DNA of 64,000 nucleotides from an uncultured Cellvibrio sp. (GCA_937958105.1 CALFXJ010000054.1:7115-71114); one strand, 5' to 3'. Counted from the first letter of the stretch, positions 45,684-55,500 are shown. Numbers and translations are program-made. The notes: generated by a model from the sequence alone, not told the origin.

Positions 45684-46484
45684 ATGACCGCGACTGCCCC
45701 CGCCGCCCGCCCTATTGACGCGCTCTGGGAATCTATCCGCACCCAGACCCGCAAACAGGCGGAATCCGAACCGGTCCTCGCAAGTTTCCTCTACTCCACC
45801 ATCCTCAACCACGAAACCCTCGAAGGGGCCCTGAGCTTTCATCTGGCCAATAAACTCGACAGCCCTGCCATGCCGGCGATGCTCATGCGCGAAGTGATTG
45901 AGCAGGCTCTGAATGACGACCCGACTATTGGTGAAGCGGTGCGGGCGGATCTGTATGCGGTAAACGAACGGGATTCCGCCTGCTGCTCACTGGTCACGCC
46001 GCTGCTGTACTTCAAAGGATTCCACGCCCTGCAGGCCTACCGGGTCGCCCACTGGTTGTGGCGTCAGGGCCGCAAGCCACTGGCGTTGTTCCTGCAGAAC
46101 CGTATCTCGTCAGTCTTTGCGGTAGATATCCACCCGGCGGCCAGAATCGGCAAAGGCATAATGTTTGACCACGCGACCGGTATCGTCATCGGTGAAACAG
46201 CAGTGGTGGAAGATAATGTGTCCATCATGCAGGCCGTCACCCTCGGCGGTACCGGCAAAGAAGGCGGCGACCGCCACCCCAAAGTCCGCAAAGGCGTCCT
46301 GATCAGCGCCGGAGCCAAGATCCTCGGCAATATCGAAGTAGGCGAGTGTGCCAAGGTCGGGGCAGGCAGTGTGGTGCTGAAGAATGTCCCACCCCGCACC
46401 ACCGTCGCCGGGGTGCCGGCCAAGATCGTCGGCGAAAGCAAGTGCGCCCAGCCTTCGCGGAATATGGATCACCATCTGAATTAA
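45684..46484 (+). CDS. cysE: Serine O-acetyltransferase
   Basis: About 266 residues; acetylates serine with acetyl-CoA for cysteine synthesis. N-terminal helical domain (residues 10-140), then a left-handed beta-helix of hexapeptide repeats with DIHPAARIGKGIMFDHATGIVIG and the active-site histidines, NVSIMQAVTLGGTGKEGGDRHPKV, and a C-terminal tail. AAGGAT before ATG 45684 supports the start. It is the last clearly housekeeping gene before the repeat array. Confidence 0.94.
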   Translation: MTATAPAARPIDALWESIRTQTRKQAESEPVLASFLYSTILNHETLEGALSFHLANKLDSPAMPAMLMREVIEQALNDDPTIGEAVRADLYAVNERDSACCSLVTPLLYFKGFHALQAYRVAHWLWRQGRKPLALFLQNRISSVFAVDIHPAARIGKGIMFDHATGIVIGETAVVEDNVSIMQAVTLGGTGKEGGDRHPKVRKGVLISAGAKILGNIEVGECAKVGAGSVVLKNVPPRTTVAGVPAKIVGESKCAQPSRNMDHHLN

Positions 46485-46595
46485 TCCCAGATCATGAAGG
46501 GATTCGCTGCTCAATTGCCTACCGCTGTCCAGCCGTTTTCATCAGGGTGAGACAGGGTTACTTTTTGGCGCGTTGCCACACTGGGCCTCACTGGC

Positions 46596-46912
46596 TACCA
46601 TATCCCCACGCATACGCGCGTTCGCAAACAGCGAACCACCTCACTGATAATACCTATGGACAGGAACACTACCCCGCATGCTTAAACGTTTATTCGCCTC
46701 CCGCAATAACCCCTGCTTTGCCAATCCGAGTCGCTGGGATACTTTGGTCTTTGATCTGTCCGGTAACCGACTGGAAATTACCCTGCCACCACAGGATTAT
46801 GAATTTGCTGAGGAAGATCGGGGCCGGCAATTTAACCTCTTTGATCACAGCTTGTATAAGTACAACACTGAACCGGATAGAAATGGGCATCCGGCTCACG
46901 GCAAAGGAGTCA
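46596..46912 (+). repeat. Duplicated promoter-proximal segment, copy 1
   Basis: This segment covers 82 bases upstream plus the first 235 bases of the first array gene. It is identical to 48722-49038, and its first 252 bases (to 46847) also match copy 2 from 47665. It includes the presumed ribosome site (AGGAAC). Confidence 0.9.
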
Positions 46913-47580
46913 GCGTTCCCGGTATTTTACGTCGCAATTGGGAGACCTATGGCGCCATCTGGAGTCCGCAACATTTAGGTTCATTGCAATGTGCTGCTGT
47001 TATTTGTGATACCTCCCGGATGCCAGCGAAACTTAACTGCTTTAACCCTGAACAGATGGAGCGGTTACTTATTCACGGACTTTATTACAGTAAGGGGCCA
47101 GGCTTCGGGGATGGAGATGGAAGCAATGAATACCATACCCCAGTAAATTGGCAGATACGGCCGCTACATAGCATTGATTGGATTTATTACGAGTCGTGGG
47201 AGTATCAACCAGAGTGGCTTAAATTTACTCATGCTAACTATGGCTGCCATTTCGTAGCTTGGTTGGCGGCCCCCCTTTTTTCCGATAAATATTTGTTGTT
47301 TTCTTTCAGCGCAACTGGCTCCTTACCAGCAGAGCCAAGTAATCGCGTGATGCGCGAACGCATTGAGGGAATCATACCCAGCATAAAACTTTCTCTATCA
47401 CCAGCAGCACAGCAGCAGTATGCAGAGGCAAAGCGGCTTTTTCCAAATGCCCGTTACAGCCAAACACGCAAACCAGAAGCGTGGAAATACTATGGAAGTT
47501 ACCGGGAAGGAGATATGTCTAAAGGTGAAAAGGAGCACATTTTTGAAGGTCCCTGTTCGCCGCCGCCAGCACTTGATTAA
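46678..47580 (+). CDS. Tandem array protein, copy 1 (unrecognised; possible immunity protein)
   Basis: A 300-residue cytoplasmic-looking protein with no signal peptide or membrane helix. The N-terminal 55 residues (MLKRLFASRNNPCFANPSRW onward) are identical in all three copies. This copy is the most divergent in the middle (about residues 105-240, with Trp/Tyr-rich YYESWEYQPEWLKFT) and has insertion GDGDG near 145. The C-terminus ends EHIFEGPCSPPPALD. I do not recognise the family. Repeated, rapidly diverging single-domain genes upstream of a toxin-like gene suggest immunity proteins; this is inference only. Confidence 0.7.
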   Translation: MLKRLFASRNNPCFANPSRWDTLVFDLSGNRLEITLPPQDYEFAEEDRGRQFNLFDHSLYKYNTEPDRNGHPAHGKGVSVPGILRRNWETYGAIWSPQHLGSLQCAAVICDTSRMPAKLNCFNPEQMERLLIHGLYYSKGPGFGDGDGSNEYHTPVNWQIRPLHSIDWIYYESWEYQPEWLKFTHANYGCHFVAWLAAPLFSDKYLLFSFSATGSLPAEPSNRVMRERIEGIIPSIKLSLSPAAQQQYAEAKRLFPNARYSQTRKPEAWKYYGSYREGDMSKGEKEHIFEGPCSPPPALD

Positions 47581-47746
47581 CGCCAGCTCCATCAAATGAC
47601 TACCTTTCCAGCACAGTGAGACAGAATAGCCTTTCGGTGCGTTGTCATGCCTGTCTTCACCAGTTACCATATCCCCACGCATACGCGCGTTCGCAAACAG
47701 CGAACCACCTCACTGATAATACCTATGGACAGGAACACTACCCCGC
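47581..47746 (+). repeat. 166-base spacer, identical to the next spacer
   Basis: The spacer between copies 1 and 2 is base-for-base the same as 48638-48803 between copies 2 and 3. It contains the conserved upstream segment of each array gene and may carry a promoter per copy. Identity shows recent duplication or conversion. Confidence 0.9.
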
Positions 47747-48637
47747 ATGCTTAAACGTTTATTCGCCTCCCGCAATAACCCCTGCTTTGCCAATCCGAGT
47801 CGCTGGGATACTTTGGTCTTTGATCTGTCCGGTAACCGACTGGAAATTACCCTGCCACCACAGGATTATGAATTTGCTGAGGAAGATCGGGGCCGGCAAT
47901 TTAACCTCTTTGATCAAAGTCTGTATGAGTACGATACTGAACCAGATCGAAATGGGTATCCGGCGCATTTTGAGGGAGTAAGCGTTCCCGGTATTTTGCG
48001 CCGCAATTGGGAAACCTATGGTGCCATCTGGAGCCCACAACATTTAGGCTCATTGCAGTGTTACGCGGTCGTTTGTGATACGTCCCGCATGCCAGTAAAA
48101 CTTAACTGCTTTAATCCTGAACAGATGGAGCGGCTGATTATGCACGGGTTTTATTATAGCGATGGGCCCGGGAATGGAACCAATGAATTTGATGTCCCGG
48201 TAAATTGGCAAATCATGAATTTGCATGATGTGGAGTGGGTTTATTGTGAGTCATGGAAGCGTCGCCCTCAATGGTTGAAATTTACTCACGCTACTTACGG
48301 TTGTGACTTTTCTGCCTGCTTGATCACCCCATTATTCGCAGACAAATATCTGTTGCTTTCTTTTAATGCCACTGGTTCCTTACCCGCAGAACCGAGCAAC
48401 CGGGTAATGCATGAACGCATCGCACAAATCATTCCCCATATAAAACTATCCCTTTCACCGGAAGCACAGAAGCAGCGAGCTGAGGCGAAACAACTTTCTC
48501 CTAACGCGCGCTACAGCAAAACGCGCAAACCAGAGGTATGGAAATACTACGAAAGTTATCGTGAAGGCGATATGTCTAAAGGTGAAAACGAGCACATCTT
48601 TGAAGGCCCCTGTTCACCGCCACCAGCACTTGATTAA
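47747..48637 (+). CDS. Tandem array protein, copy 2 (unrecognised; possible immunity protein)
   Basis: A 296-residue paralogue. Residues 1-55 match copies 1 and 3 exactly; 76-104 match copy 1 (SVPGILRRNWETYGAIWSPQ); from about 105 to the end it is nearly identical to copy 3 (NATGSLPAEPSNRVMHERIA, KTRKPEVWKYYESYREGD). The glycine loop after YYSDGPG is shorter than in the others. Same codon style and spacing as its neighbours. Function unknown; see the locus-level finding. Confidence 0.7.
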   Translation: MLKRLFASRNNPCFANPSRWDTLVFDLSGNRLEITLPPQDYEFAEEDRGRQFNLFDQSLYEYDTEPDRNGYPAHFEGVSVPGILRRNWETYGAIWSPQHLGSLQCYAVVCDTSRMPVKLNCFNPEQMERLIMHGFYYSDGPGNGTNEFDVPVNWQIMNLHDVEWVYCESWKRRPQWLKFTHATYGCDFSACLITPLFADKYLLLSFNATGSLPAEPSNRVMHERIAQIIPHIKLSLSPEAQKQRAEAKQLSPNARYSKTRKPEVWKYYESYREGDMSKGENEHIFEGPCSPPPALD

Positions 48638-48803
48638 CGCCAGCTCCATCAAATGACTACCTTTCCAGCACAGTGAGACAGAATAGCCTTTCGGTGCGTT
48701 GTCATGCCTGTCTTCACCAGTTACCATATCCCCACGCATACGCGCGTTCGCAAACAGCGAACCACCTCACTGATAATACCTATGGACAGGAACACTACCC
48801 CGC
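48638..48803 (+). repeat. 166-base spacer, second identical copy
   Basis: Exact repeat of 47581-47746. With the coding parts it defines a tandem unit of about 1,057-1,069 bases. Confidence 0.9.
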
Positions 48804-49700
48804 ATGCTTAAACGTTTATTCGCCTCCCGCAATAACCCCTGCTTTGCCAATCCGAGTCGCTGGGATACTTTGGTCTTTGATCTGTCCGGTAACCGACTGG
48901 AAATTACCCTGCCACCACAGGATTATGAATTTGCTGAGGAAGATCGGGGCCGGCAATTTAACCTCTTTGATCACAGCTTGTATAAGTACAACACTGAACC
49001 GGATAGAAATGGGCATCCGGCTCACGGCAAAGGAGTCACTGTCCCCGGTATTTTACGTCGTAACTGGGATACGTACGGTCCCATTTGGCGATCGCAACAC
49101 TTGGGCACATTGCGATCTTATGCCGTGGTCTGCGATACATCCCGCATGTCGGTAAAACTTAACTGTTTCAATCCTGAACAGATGGAGCGGTTGATTATGC
49201 ACGGGTTTTATTACAGTAGTGGCCCCGGCTTTGGGAATGGAACCAACGAATTTGATGTCCCGGTAAACTGGCAAATCATACAATTGCATGGCGTGGAGTG
49301 GGTTTATTGTGAGTCATGGAAGCGACAACCTAAATGGTTGAAGTTTACCCCCGCCACTTACGGTTGTGACTTTTCTGCCTGCTTGATTGCTCCATTATTC
49401 GCAGACAAATATCTTTTACTTTCTTTTAATGCCACTGGTTCCATTCCAGCAGAACCGAGCAATCGTGTAATGCATGAGCGCATCGCACAAATCATTCCCC
49501 ATATAAAACTATCCCTTTCACCGGAGGCACAGAAGCAGCGAGCTGAGGCGAAACAACTTTCTCCTAACGCGCGCTACAGCAAAACGCGCAAACCAGAGGT
49601 ATGGAAATACTACGAAAGTTATCGTGAAGGCGATATGTCTAACAGTGAAAACGAGCACATTTTTGAAGGTCCCTGTTCGCCGCCACCACCACTTTACTAG
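48804..49700 (+). CDS. Tandem array protein, copy 3 (unrecognised; possible immunity protein)
   Basis: A 298-residue paralogue and a mosaic. Residues 1-77 equal copy 1 (including LYKYNTEPDRNGHPAHGKGV); residues 78-104 are unique (TVPGILRRNWDTYGPIWRSQ); the rest follows copy 2. It ends PPPPLY instead of PPPALD, and the downstream spacer is unrelated to the other two. Being last, it lies 44 bases from the 398-residue unknown gene, which may be its partner. No family recognised. Confidence 0.7.
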   Translation: MLKRLFASRNNPCFANPSRWDTLVFDLSGNRLEITLPPQDYEFAEEDRGRQFNLFDHSLYKYNTEPDRNGHPAHGKGVTVPGILRRNWDTYGPIWRSQHLGTLRSYAVVCDTSRMSVKLNCFNPEQMERLIMHGFYYSSGPGFGNGTNEFDVPVNWQIIQLHGVEWVYCESWKRQPKWLKFTPATYGCDFSACLIAPLFADKYLLLSFNATGSIPAEPSNRVMHERIAQIIPHIKLSLSPEAQKQRAEAKQLSPNARYSKTRKPEVWKYYESYREGDMSNSENEHIFEGPCSPPPPLY

Positions 49701-49744
49701 CAGCCACTCATCGCTTATATGCAAAAGGAAACAAGGAGTTCTCT

Positions 49745-50941
49745 ATGAAACTTGCAGGTTATACCAGACTCAAGACCACTACAGGTCGTCCGCTATTTGT
49801 GCGCACTGATATGCACCCTGTCTTCGAACGGGTTTATAAGGAATACCGTTCGGATTACCACATGACCAGTATTATGCGCACACTGATGTCGCTTAATGCT
49901 GATGCATTACGTGGAAACAGTCTGAACCCAGCGGGTGATGAGCGCTCAATTAGCTGTGGTCATATTAATATAAAATACAGCCTTTACAACGGCGCAGCAT
50001 TAATACATTTTTTAGCAATTGGCAAGCCACAACGTAAAAGTAATACCGGGCTTTATGCAGTGAAGTTTAACGGCGAACAAGGTGAATGGCTCCATGCAGA
50101 AAACAGAATATTTTCTTTTGATAAAAATCAACAATGGAAGAGCCAAGACAAAAAAGCGCACTACGCCGCAGTTGCCGGAAAGTTCGATAGAACTTCTGAT
50201 GCGGCCAATCGCATGCCCGAACACATCATCGGCGCCTATGAAAAAGCCCACTACCTGACCCGCCACGATAAGGGTAATCAATATTCATTGTTTTGGATTG
50301 AAAAAGGCTCACATAAAAGCCAGGAAGCGGCGGAGTCGTTAGCTTCGATCATGCAGCAAAGCACTAAAAATAATTTACCCGTCAATTGGTTGATCCATGG
50401 TGAGGGTGTTCATGCGTTTAAAAATGCCGCCAAATTAGTTCAGGCAGCCCCGCTAGCCGGGGCATCTGCTCGCGCAAAAGATGCAAACGCTGGGAAAGCG
50501 CAAAACCAGCATGTATATTTTTCAAATCCGGCAAGCAGTGATAGTGAGAAATCACTTACGGCGCTGTGTGCCCAAGCGGGGCTGACTTTTGCTGGGATGA
50601 ATAACAACAACCGTGATTTACGTCGCTGGAGCACACTGAAAAATGTAGGCCGGGATTTAGGAAAGACTGCCGCTATCGCAGCCGCAAGTGGCGGTGGCCT
50701 TGTAACCGCTGGCAATGCGTTCAGCACCCTCGGTGTTGGTGGCGCAGACAAAGTTGTTACCAATGGTATGGACGCTCTACTTTCCGGTAATTATTTTGCG
50801 GCCGCAGCCTGCGTTGTGGGTGCCGGAATAATTGCTGTCGGTGCCCGGAAAAATATTCGGGCGATGGCCGCAGGCATCAAATGCACTTTTGGCAAAGGAA
50901 ACGAGCGTTGGTATAGCGGCGACCAAGCGCTTCTGGGCTGA
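49745..50941 (+). CDS. Unrecognised 398-residue protein with C-terminal hydrophobic Gly/Ala segments; candidate toxin/effector
   Basis: Good AAGGAGT ribosome site eight bases upstream. No signal peptide. The N-terminal half is a mixed alpha/beta region (HINIKYSLYNGAALIHFLAI, GLYAVKFNGEQGEWLHAENR). The middle contains YSLFWIEKGSHKSQEAAESL and VNWLIHGEGVHAFKNA. The last third has two Gly/Ala-rich hydrophobic stretches (about residues 318-345 and 350-375, with AAASGGGLVTAG and AAAACVVGAGIIAVGA), then a basic tail. Such segments can insert in membranes, which would fit a pore-forming effector, but I recognise no family. Position directly after three paralogues suggests a toxin with amplified immunity genes. 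A phage or structural protein is an alternative. Confidence 0.65.
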   Translation: MKLAGYTRLKTTTGRPLFVRTDMHPVFERVYKEYRSDYHMTSIMRTLMSLNADALRGNSLNPAGDERSISCGHINIKYSLYNGAALIHFLAIGKPQRKSNTGLYAVKFNGEQGEWLHAENRIFSFDKNQQWKSQDKKAHYAAVAGKFDRTSDAANRMPEHIIGAYEKAHYLTRHDKGNQYSLFWIEKGSHKSQEAAESLASIMQQSTKNNLPVNWLIHGEGVHAFKNAAKLVQAAPLAGASARAKDANAGKAQNQHVYFSNPASSDSEKSLTALCAQAGLTFAGMNNNNRDLRRWSTLKNVGRDLGKTAAIAAASGGGLVTAGNAFSTLGVGGADKVVTNGMDALLSGNYFAAAACVVGAGIIAVGARKNIRAMAAGIKCTFGKGNERWYSGDQALLG

Positions 50942-51124
50942 CCCTCCGCTGAATAAGCGATGCCCAGCATCAATTTCAGCTCCATTTCGGGTGCTGGTTT
51001 TGCTGCAGACGCACCAAGTGCGTGCAACAAAACCAGCTGATCCCTTAAAACAAGAGGTTGGATTACAGTTTTCCCGGTTGGCTGGCTTCTTGCTTGAAGC
51101 AATATCTGTTCAAGTGGAGGCTCT

Positions 51125-51475
51125 ATGCAGTACAGCAAACCTATGATTGATTTGGTGTATGAAATACGTCGCCGTGTTGACGCAAAGCTGAAGCCGAGTA
51201 TCAAGCTGGCCAACCCGGATATGCTGCAGGAACTGGCCGACTTTCATCACCACTGCAAGGACACCATCACCCGGACACTGATCAAGGAGTTGCTGTCATT
51301 AGCTGGCGATCCCTGGGTGGAGCAGCTTGACGAGCCGGGAGCCAGAATCGAGCCGCCGCGCCAGATCACCAAGGTCTACCGTGGCCAGGTGAGCCTGGTG
51401 GATGCACCCTCTGCCACCCCCAAGGAACCCCAGAAACCCGTGCGGATTTATCGCGGCCAGATCGTAGAGTATTGA
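51125..51475 (+). CDS. Hypothetical protein with two YRGQ motifs
   Basis: A 116-residue protein with a strong GGAGG ribosome site. The N-terminal 60 residues are helical (MIDLVYEIRRRVDAKLKPSI, LQELADFHHHCKDTITRTLI). The C-terminal half carries a short internal repeat, KVYRGQVSLV and RIYRGQIVEY, about 30 residues apart with a Pro-rich linker. No signal or membrane segment. I do not recognise the family. Base composition returns to the GC-richer genome style here, so it probably belongs to the backbone, not to the array. Confidence 0.6.
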   Translation: MQYSKPMIDLVYEIRRRVDAKLKPSIKLANPDMLQELADFHHHCKDTITRTLIKELLSLAGDPWVEQLDEPGARIEPPRQITKVYRGQVSLVDAPSATPKEPQKPVRIYRGQIVEY

Positions 51476-51631
51476 AGCGTTTAACATCCGGGCAGGAAAC
51501 TGTACTCAGAACGCGGGCTGGCTCGCGGTGTATCTTGCCCGCCTGCACGGACACCTCTAGACTGCGGCTACCGCCAGGTGTCGTCGGGCAGGACTTGCGA
51601 CCCTCTTCCCACTGTATGCAGTCATCAATGT

Positions 51632-52582
51632 ATGAATAAACGCTACATGCTTCGCTGGTTAACTCTACTGCCCTGCTTGCTGGCAGGTTGGCCTGTGTAT
51701 TCCCAGAGCAGTGACACCCGGCATCCCCTCGCGATCTCCATCTACAAAGACGTCTACATCGACTATCAGAAATTTCTGCGGGGGCGGGACCTTGCTACTG
51801 TGGATTATTACGGTGGCGTGGGCGCGCGTCGGGATGTGATAGAGGTAGTACTCCTGCAGCAGGCTTTGCAGCTCGGTGGTTTCAAAGATCCGCTGGAACT
51901 TCGCGACGAGCAGAACTACCTGCGCACCCTGCGCCAGATTGCCGATGGCGAGCTGATTTCATCCGGCGCCTCGGTGTGGTACTCAGACGTCCTCAACCTG
52001 CCTGACCTGTTTCATATCACCCAACCGTTGATTGATGAGGGTGAATTTATCGTCGGATTTTATACGTCTCCATCTAACGAAAAAGCGCTGGCGGCGAAGA
52101 GCCTGGATGACCTGCGCCAGCTGCGTGCGGTGTCGAGTGTTCAGTGGTACGCGGATGTCGCCACGCTGAAACAACTGAAGATCGATAACCTGTACTTCAC
52201 CACCGACTGGATCCATATGGTGCGTATGGTGAGCGCCCAGCGGGCCGACTTCACACTGGCACCCTTTCAGCCGTCTCCAGACATGAAGATCGAACTTAGT
52301 GGTATGGAACTGGTGCCTATTGAGGGCCTGAAGGTGGCCATCACGGGCACCCGTCACTGGCCGGTGAGCCGGCGCCATCCACGGGGACAGGAGTTTTATG
52401 ACGCACTGCAGAAAGGCATCACGCTGATGAAGCAACGCGGGATCATCCGCAAGGCCTATGAAGAAAGCGGCTTCTTTCATCCAGAAGTTGGTGCCTGGCA
52501 CCTGATAAATCCCCCGCACAAATCGGGCCCGTCAGTGCCACCCACCCACACAGACAAACTTACCAAAGCCGCCGCCGATTAA
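51632..52582 (+). CDS. Periplasmic solute-binding-like protein (SBP family 3 type)
   Basis: About 316 residues with signal peptide (LRWLTLLPCLLAGWPVYS). The body has the two-lobe type II binding-protein look: LRTLRQIADGELISSGASVW, a hinge, FIVGFYTSPSNEKALAAKSL with DDLRQLRAVSS, and a C-terminal helix pair DALQKGITLMKQRGIIRKAY typical of amino-acid-type binding proteins. No transporter genes are near; the convergent neighbour is a large c-di-GMP enzyme, so it may feed a sensor, not an importer. Its TAA stop overlaps the convergent stop within a shared TTAA. Confidence 0.7.
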   Translation: MNKRYMLRWLTLLPCLLAGWPVYSQSSDTRHPLAISIYKDVYIDYQKFLRGRDLATVDYYGGVGARRDVIEVVLLQQALQLGGFKDPLELRDEQNYLRTLRQIADGELISSGASVWYSDVLNLPDLFHITQPLIDEGEFIVGFYTSPSNEKALAAKSLDDLRQLRAVSSVQWYADVATLKQLKIDNLYFTTDWIHMVRMVSAQRADFTLAPFQPSPDMKIELSGMELVPIEGLKVAITGTRHWPVSRRHPRGQEFYDALQKGITLMKQRGIIRKAYEESGFFHPEVGAWHLINPPHKSGPSVPPTHTDKLTKAAAD

Positions 52583-55500
52583 GCCTGGGTTGTACTGAGC
52601 AGGGAGTCCAGCTCCTCGGCTGGCATGGGCCGGCCGAAGAGGTAGCCCTGATAAGCGTTGCAGCCGTTGGTGGCCAGAAAACTCCGCTGCCCTTCAGTCT
52701 CCACGCCTTCGGCAATAACCGATAGCCCGAGGGTAATCCCCAGACCAACGATGGTGCGGGCGATCACCGCGTCGTTATGGTCAACCAGCACATCCCGCAC
52801 AAAGGACTGGTCAATCTTGAGCTGATCCAGAGGCAGCTGGCGCAGATAACCGAGAGAGGAATAACCTGTCCCGAAGTCGTCCAGCGCAAAGCGGACGCCG
52901 CAGCTTTTCAAGGCACGCATCTTGCCGACCACATCATCGAGATTGTTCACCAGCAGGCTTTCGGTCAGCTCCAGTTCGATACGGGTAGCGTCGGCACCGG
53001 TCTCCTGAATGACATCCATCACCTGTTCCACAAAACCGATCTGTCGGAACTGTCGAGCACTGACATTAATCGCCACCGTCAGATGGCTGGTGGCCGGATT
53101 TTTGGACCAGACCACCAGCTGTTCGCAGGCGGTGCGCAGAACCCAGTGTCCCAGCTGCAGGATAAAACCGGACTGTTCCGCGAGGGGAATAAACTCTGCC
53201 GGCGACACCATACCCTTACTCGGGTGGCGCCAGCGCAGCAGCGCTTCGGCGCCGGTGACGTGGCCGTCGCCATCAACCTGGGGCTGGTAGTACAGCATGA
53301 ACTGATTCTGAGCGAGTCCGAGGCGCATATCGGCCTCCAGGGCGGTGCGGGCAGCCAGTGACTCCTGCAGTTCCGAATCGAAAAACTGCAAAGTGTTGCG
53401 CCCTGCCGCTTTGGCCTGATACATGGCAACATCGGCCCGTTTCAACAGCGCATCCACAGTCTCCGCCTGCTGACTGAACAGCGTAATACCGATACTGGGG
53501 CTGCTGTAATGCTCGGTATCCTCCAGCAGGTAAGTCTGGCCCAGCAGGGACAGGATGTGCTCGCCGACCGCCTTGGCCCGGGCGGCGGCTTCGTGAATGT
53601 TCTGGCTCAGGCCCTCCAGCACGACCACGAACTCGTCGCCCCCGAGCCGGGCCACCGTATCGCCTTCCCGCACACAGCGGGTAAGTCGCTCAGCCACCTG
53701 ACACAGCAACAGGTCCCCGGCGTCATGGCCAAGGGTATCGTTGAGGTTCTTGAAGTGATCCAGGTCGAGCAGCAGCACAGCGCCGTGGGAGCCATTGCGC
53801 GCACTGCTGGCCAGGGCGTGCTGGAGGCGATCCATCAGCAGCCGGCGGTTGGGCAGCTCCGTGAGCGGATCGTAAAACGCCAGCCGCTGAATCCGTTCCT
53901 CATGCCGCCGCCGTTCAGAAATATCGCTTACCAGCCCGATCAGTTTCACCTGACCATTGTGGAGGATGCGCGATACCGACAACTCCATCGGGAAGGTCGC
54001 GCCGTCTTTACGCCGTCCTTCCACTTCCTGCCGCTGGCCGAGGACGCGGGACAGTACCTCCCTGAGTGCATCCTGCCGGCTTTCGCCTTCGGTGTCATAC
54101 AACCCCGGCATCAGGATGCTGGCCGAACGACCCACCACTTCACTGGCGGTATAGCCGAAGATACGCGCGGCCGCATTATTAAAGGATTCAATGGTACTGT
54201 TGACGTCCGTGGTGACGATACCGTCAGCCACATTATCGAGGATCGTCTGGGTGTACTCCGCTCCTTCGCGCAGCGCGGCTTCGAACTGCTCCCGTTCAAT
54301 CGCGACAGCGGCCGTGTGCGTGGCCATGGCGATCATCTGCTGATGACGCTCGGTGGGAGCTCCAACCTGGCGATAATAGACGGCAAAGGTACCCAGCACC
54401 TTATGGCGTGCGCTGAAGATCGGTGTAGACCAGCAGGCACGCAGCCCGTGGTTGAGGGCGAGGTCGGCATAACCTTTCCACAGCCGGTCCTGGGCAATGT
54501 CGGTCACTATGACGGGTTCGGCACGGTAGGCGGCAGTGCCGCAGGAACCCTGGGCTTCCCCGATGGCCGTGCCGTCAATGGCACGGTTGTACTCCGCAGG
54601 CAGGCTCGGGGCAGCTCCATGGCGCAGGTGCTGGCCATCGGTGTCCAGAAGTAACACGGAACACACCATATCCGGCACCTGGGCTTCCACGGCAGCAACC
54701 AGGCTGGTCAGGATGTCGCGCAGTGGCGCGCGCCGCGCAATCATCTCCAGCACCGCCATCTGGCTGCCCAACAGGGCTTCGCTGTTCTTGCGGGCGGTGA
54801 TGTCTTCTACGACAGCGACGTGATAATCATAGGGTGCGCCCGTCTCCCACATGGGGGAGACGGTCAGGTTCACCCAGCAGGTACTGCCATCCTTGCGGAT
54901 GCAGCGCTTCTCCATGGTGAACTCTTTTATCTCACCCGCCTTAAGCCGCTCGATGTTGGTAAGCGTGGATTCCAGATCCTCGGGAAAGGTGATCATCGTG
55001 AAATCCATCTGCAGCATTTCCGCCAGAGGATAACCGAGGATTGCTGCATATTTTCTGTTGATACGGATAAAGCGGTTACTGGCCGTCTCTATCACCGCCA
55101 CTCCCACGCCGGCCTGTTCAAAGAGCACCCGGAAACGCGCCTCACTGGCGCGCAGCTCGGCTTCGGCATATTTGCGGGCGGTGATGTCACGCACGATGGC
55201 CACAACGCGCGGGTCTTCCCCTTGATGGTGGATGATCTGCAGGTATACCTCTACCGGAAAAACATGGCCGTTCTTGTGGCGATGCCGGCTTTCAAAGCTG
55301 ACCGCCGGCATACGTCCATCCAGCAGCGGCTGCATCCGCTCCCGCAGCATATTCAGATCCCCCTCCGGTTTGAGATCCATTGGATTCATACCCAGCAGCT
55401 CTGCACGGGTGTAGCCCAGCTGGCGTTGCGCGCCCTGGTTGGCGTAGAGGAACCGGAAGTCTTTGATACTGGCGATGAAGACGCCGTCGAGAATCTGATC

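Noticed and set aside
46346..46978. Open frame overlapping cysE end and the start of array copy 1
   Set aside because: Out of frame with both genes; the same shadow frame recurs in each duplicated unit simply because the DNA is duplicated.
46596..49038. CRISPR-like array, considered because of regularly spaced identical segments
   Set aside because: Repeat units are about 1 kb and mostly coding, not short repeats with unique spacers.
46485..50941. Insertion sequence or prophage carrying the triplicated genes
   Set aside because: No transposase, integrase, terminal inverted repeats or tRNA attachment site seen around the array.
53509..54654. 381-codon open frame antisense to the GGDEF/EAL gene
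   Set aside because: Shadow of a GC-rich coding strand; no ribosome site or recognisable sequence.
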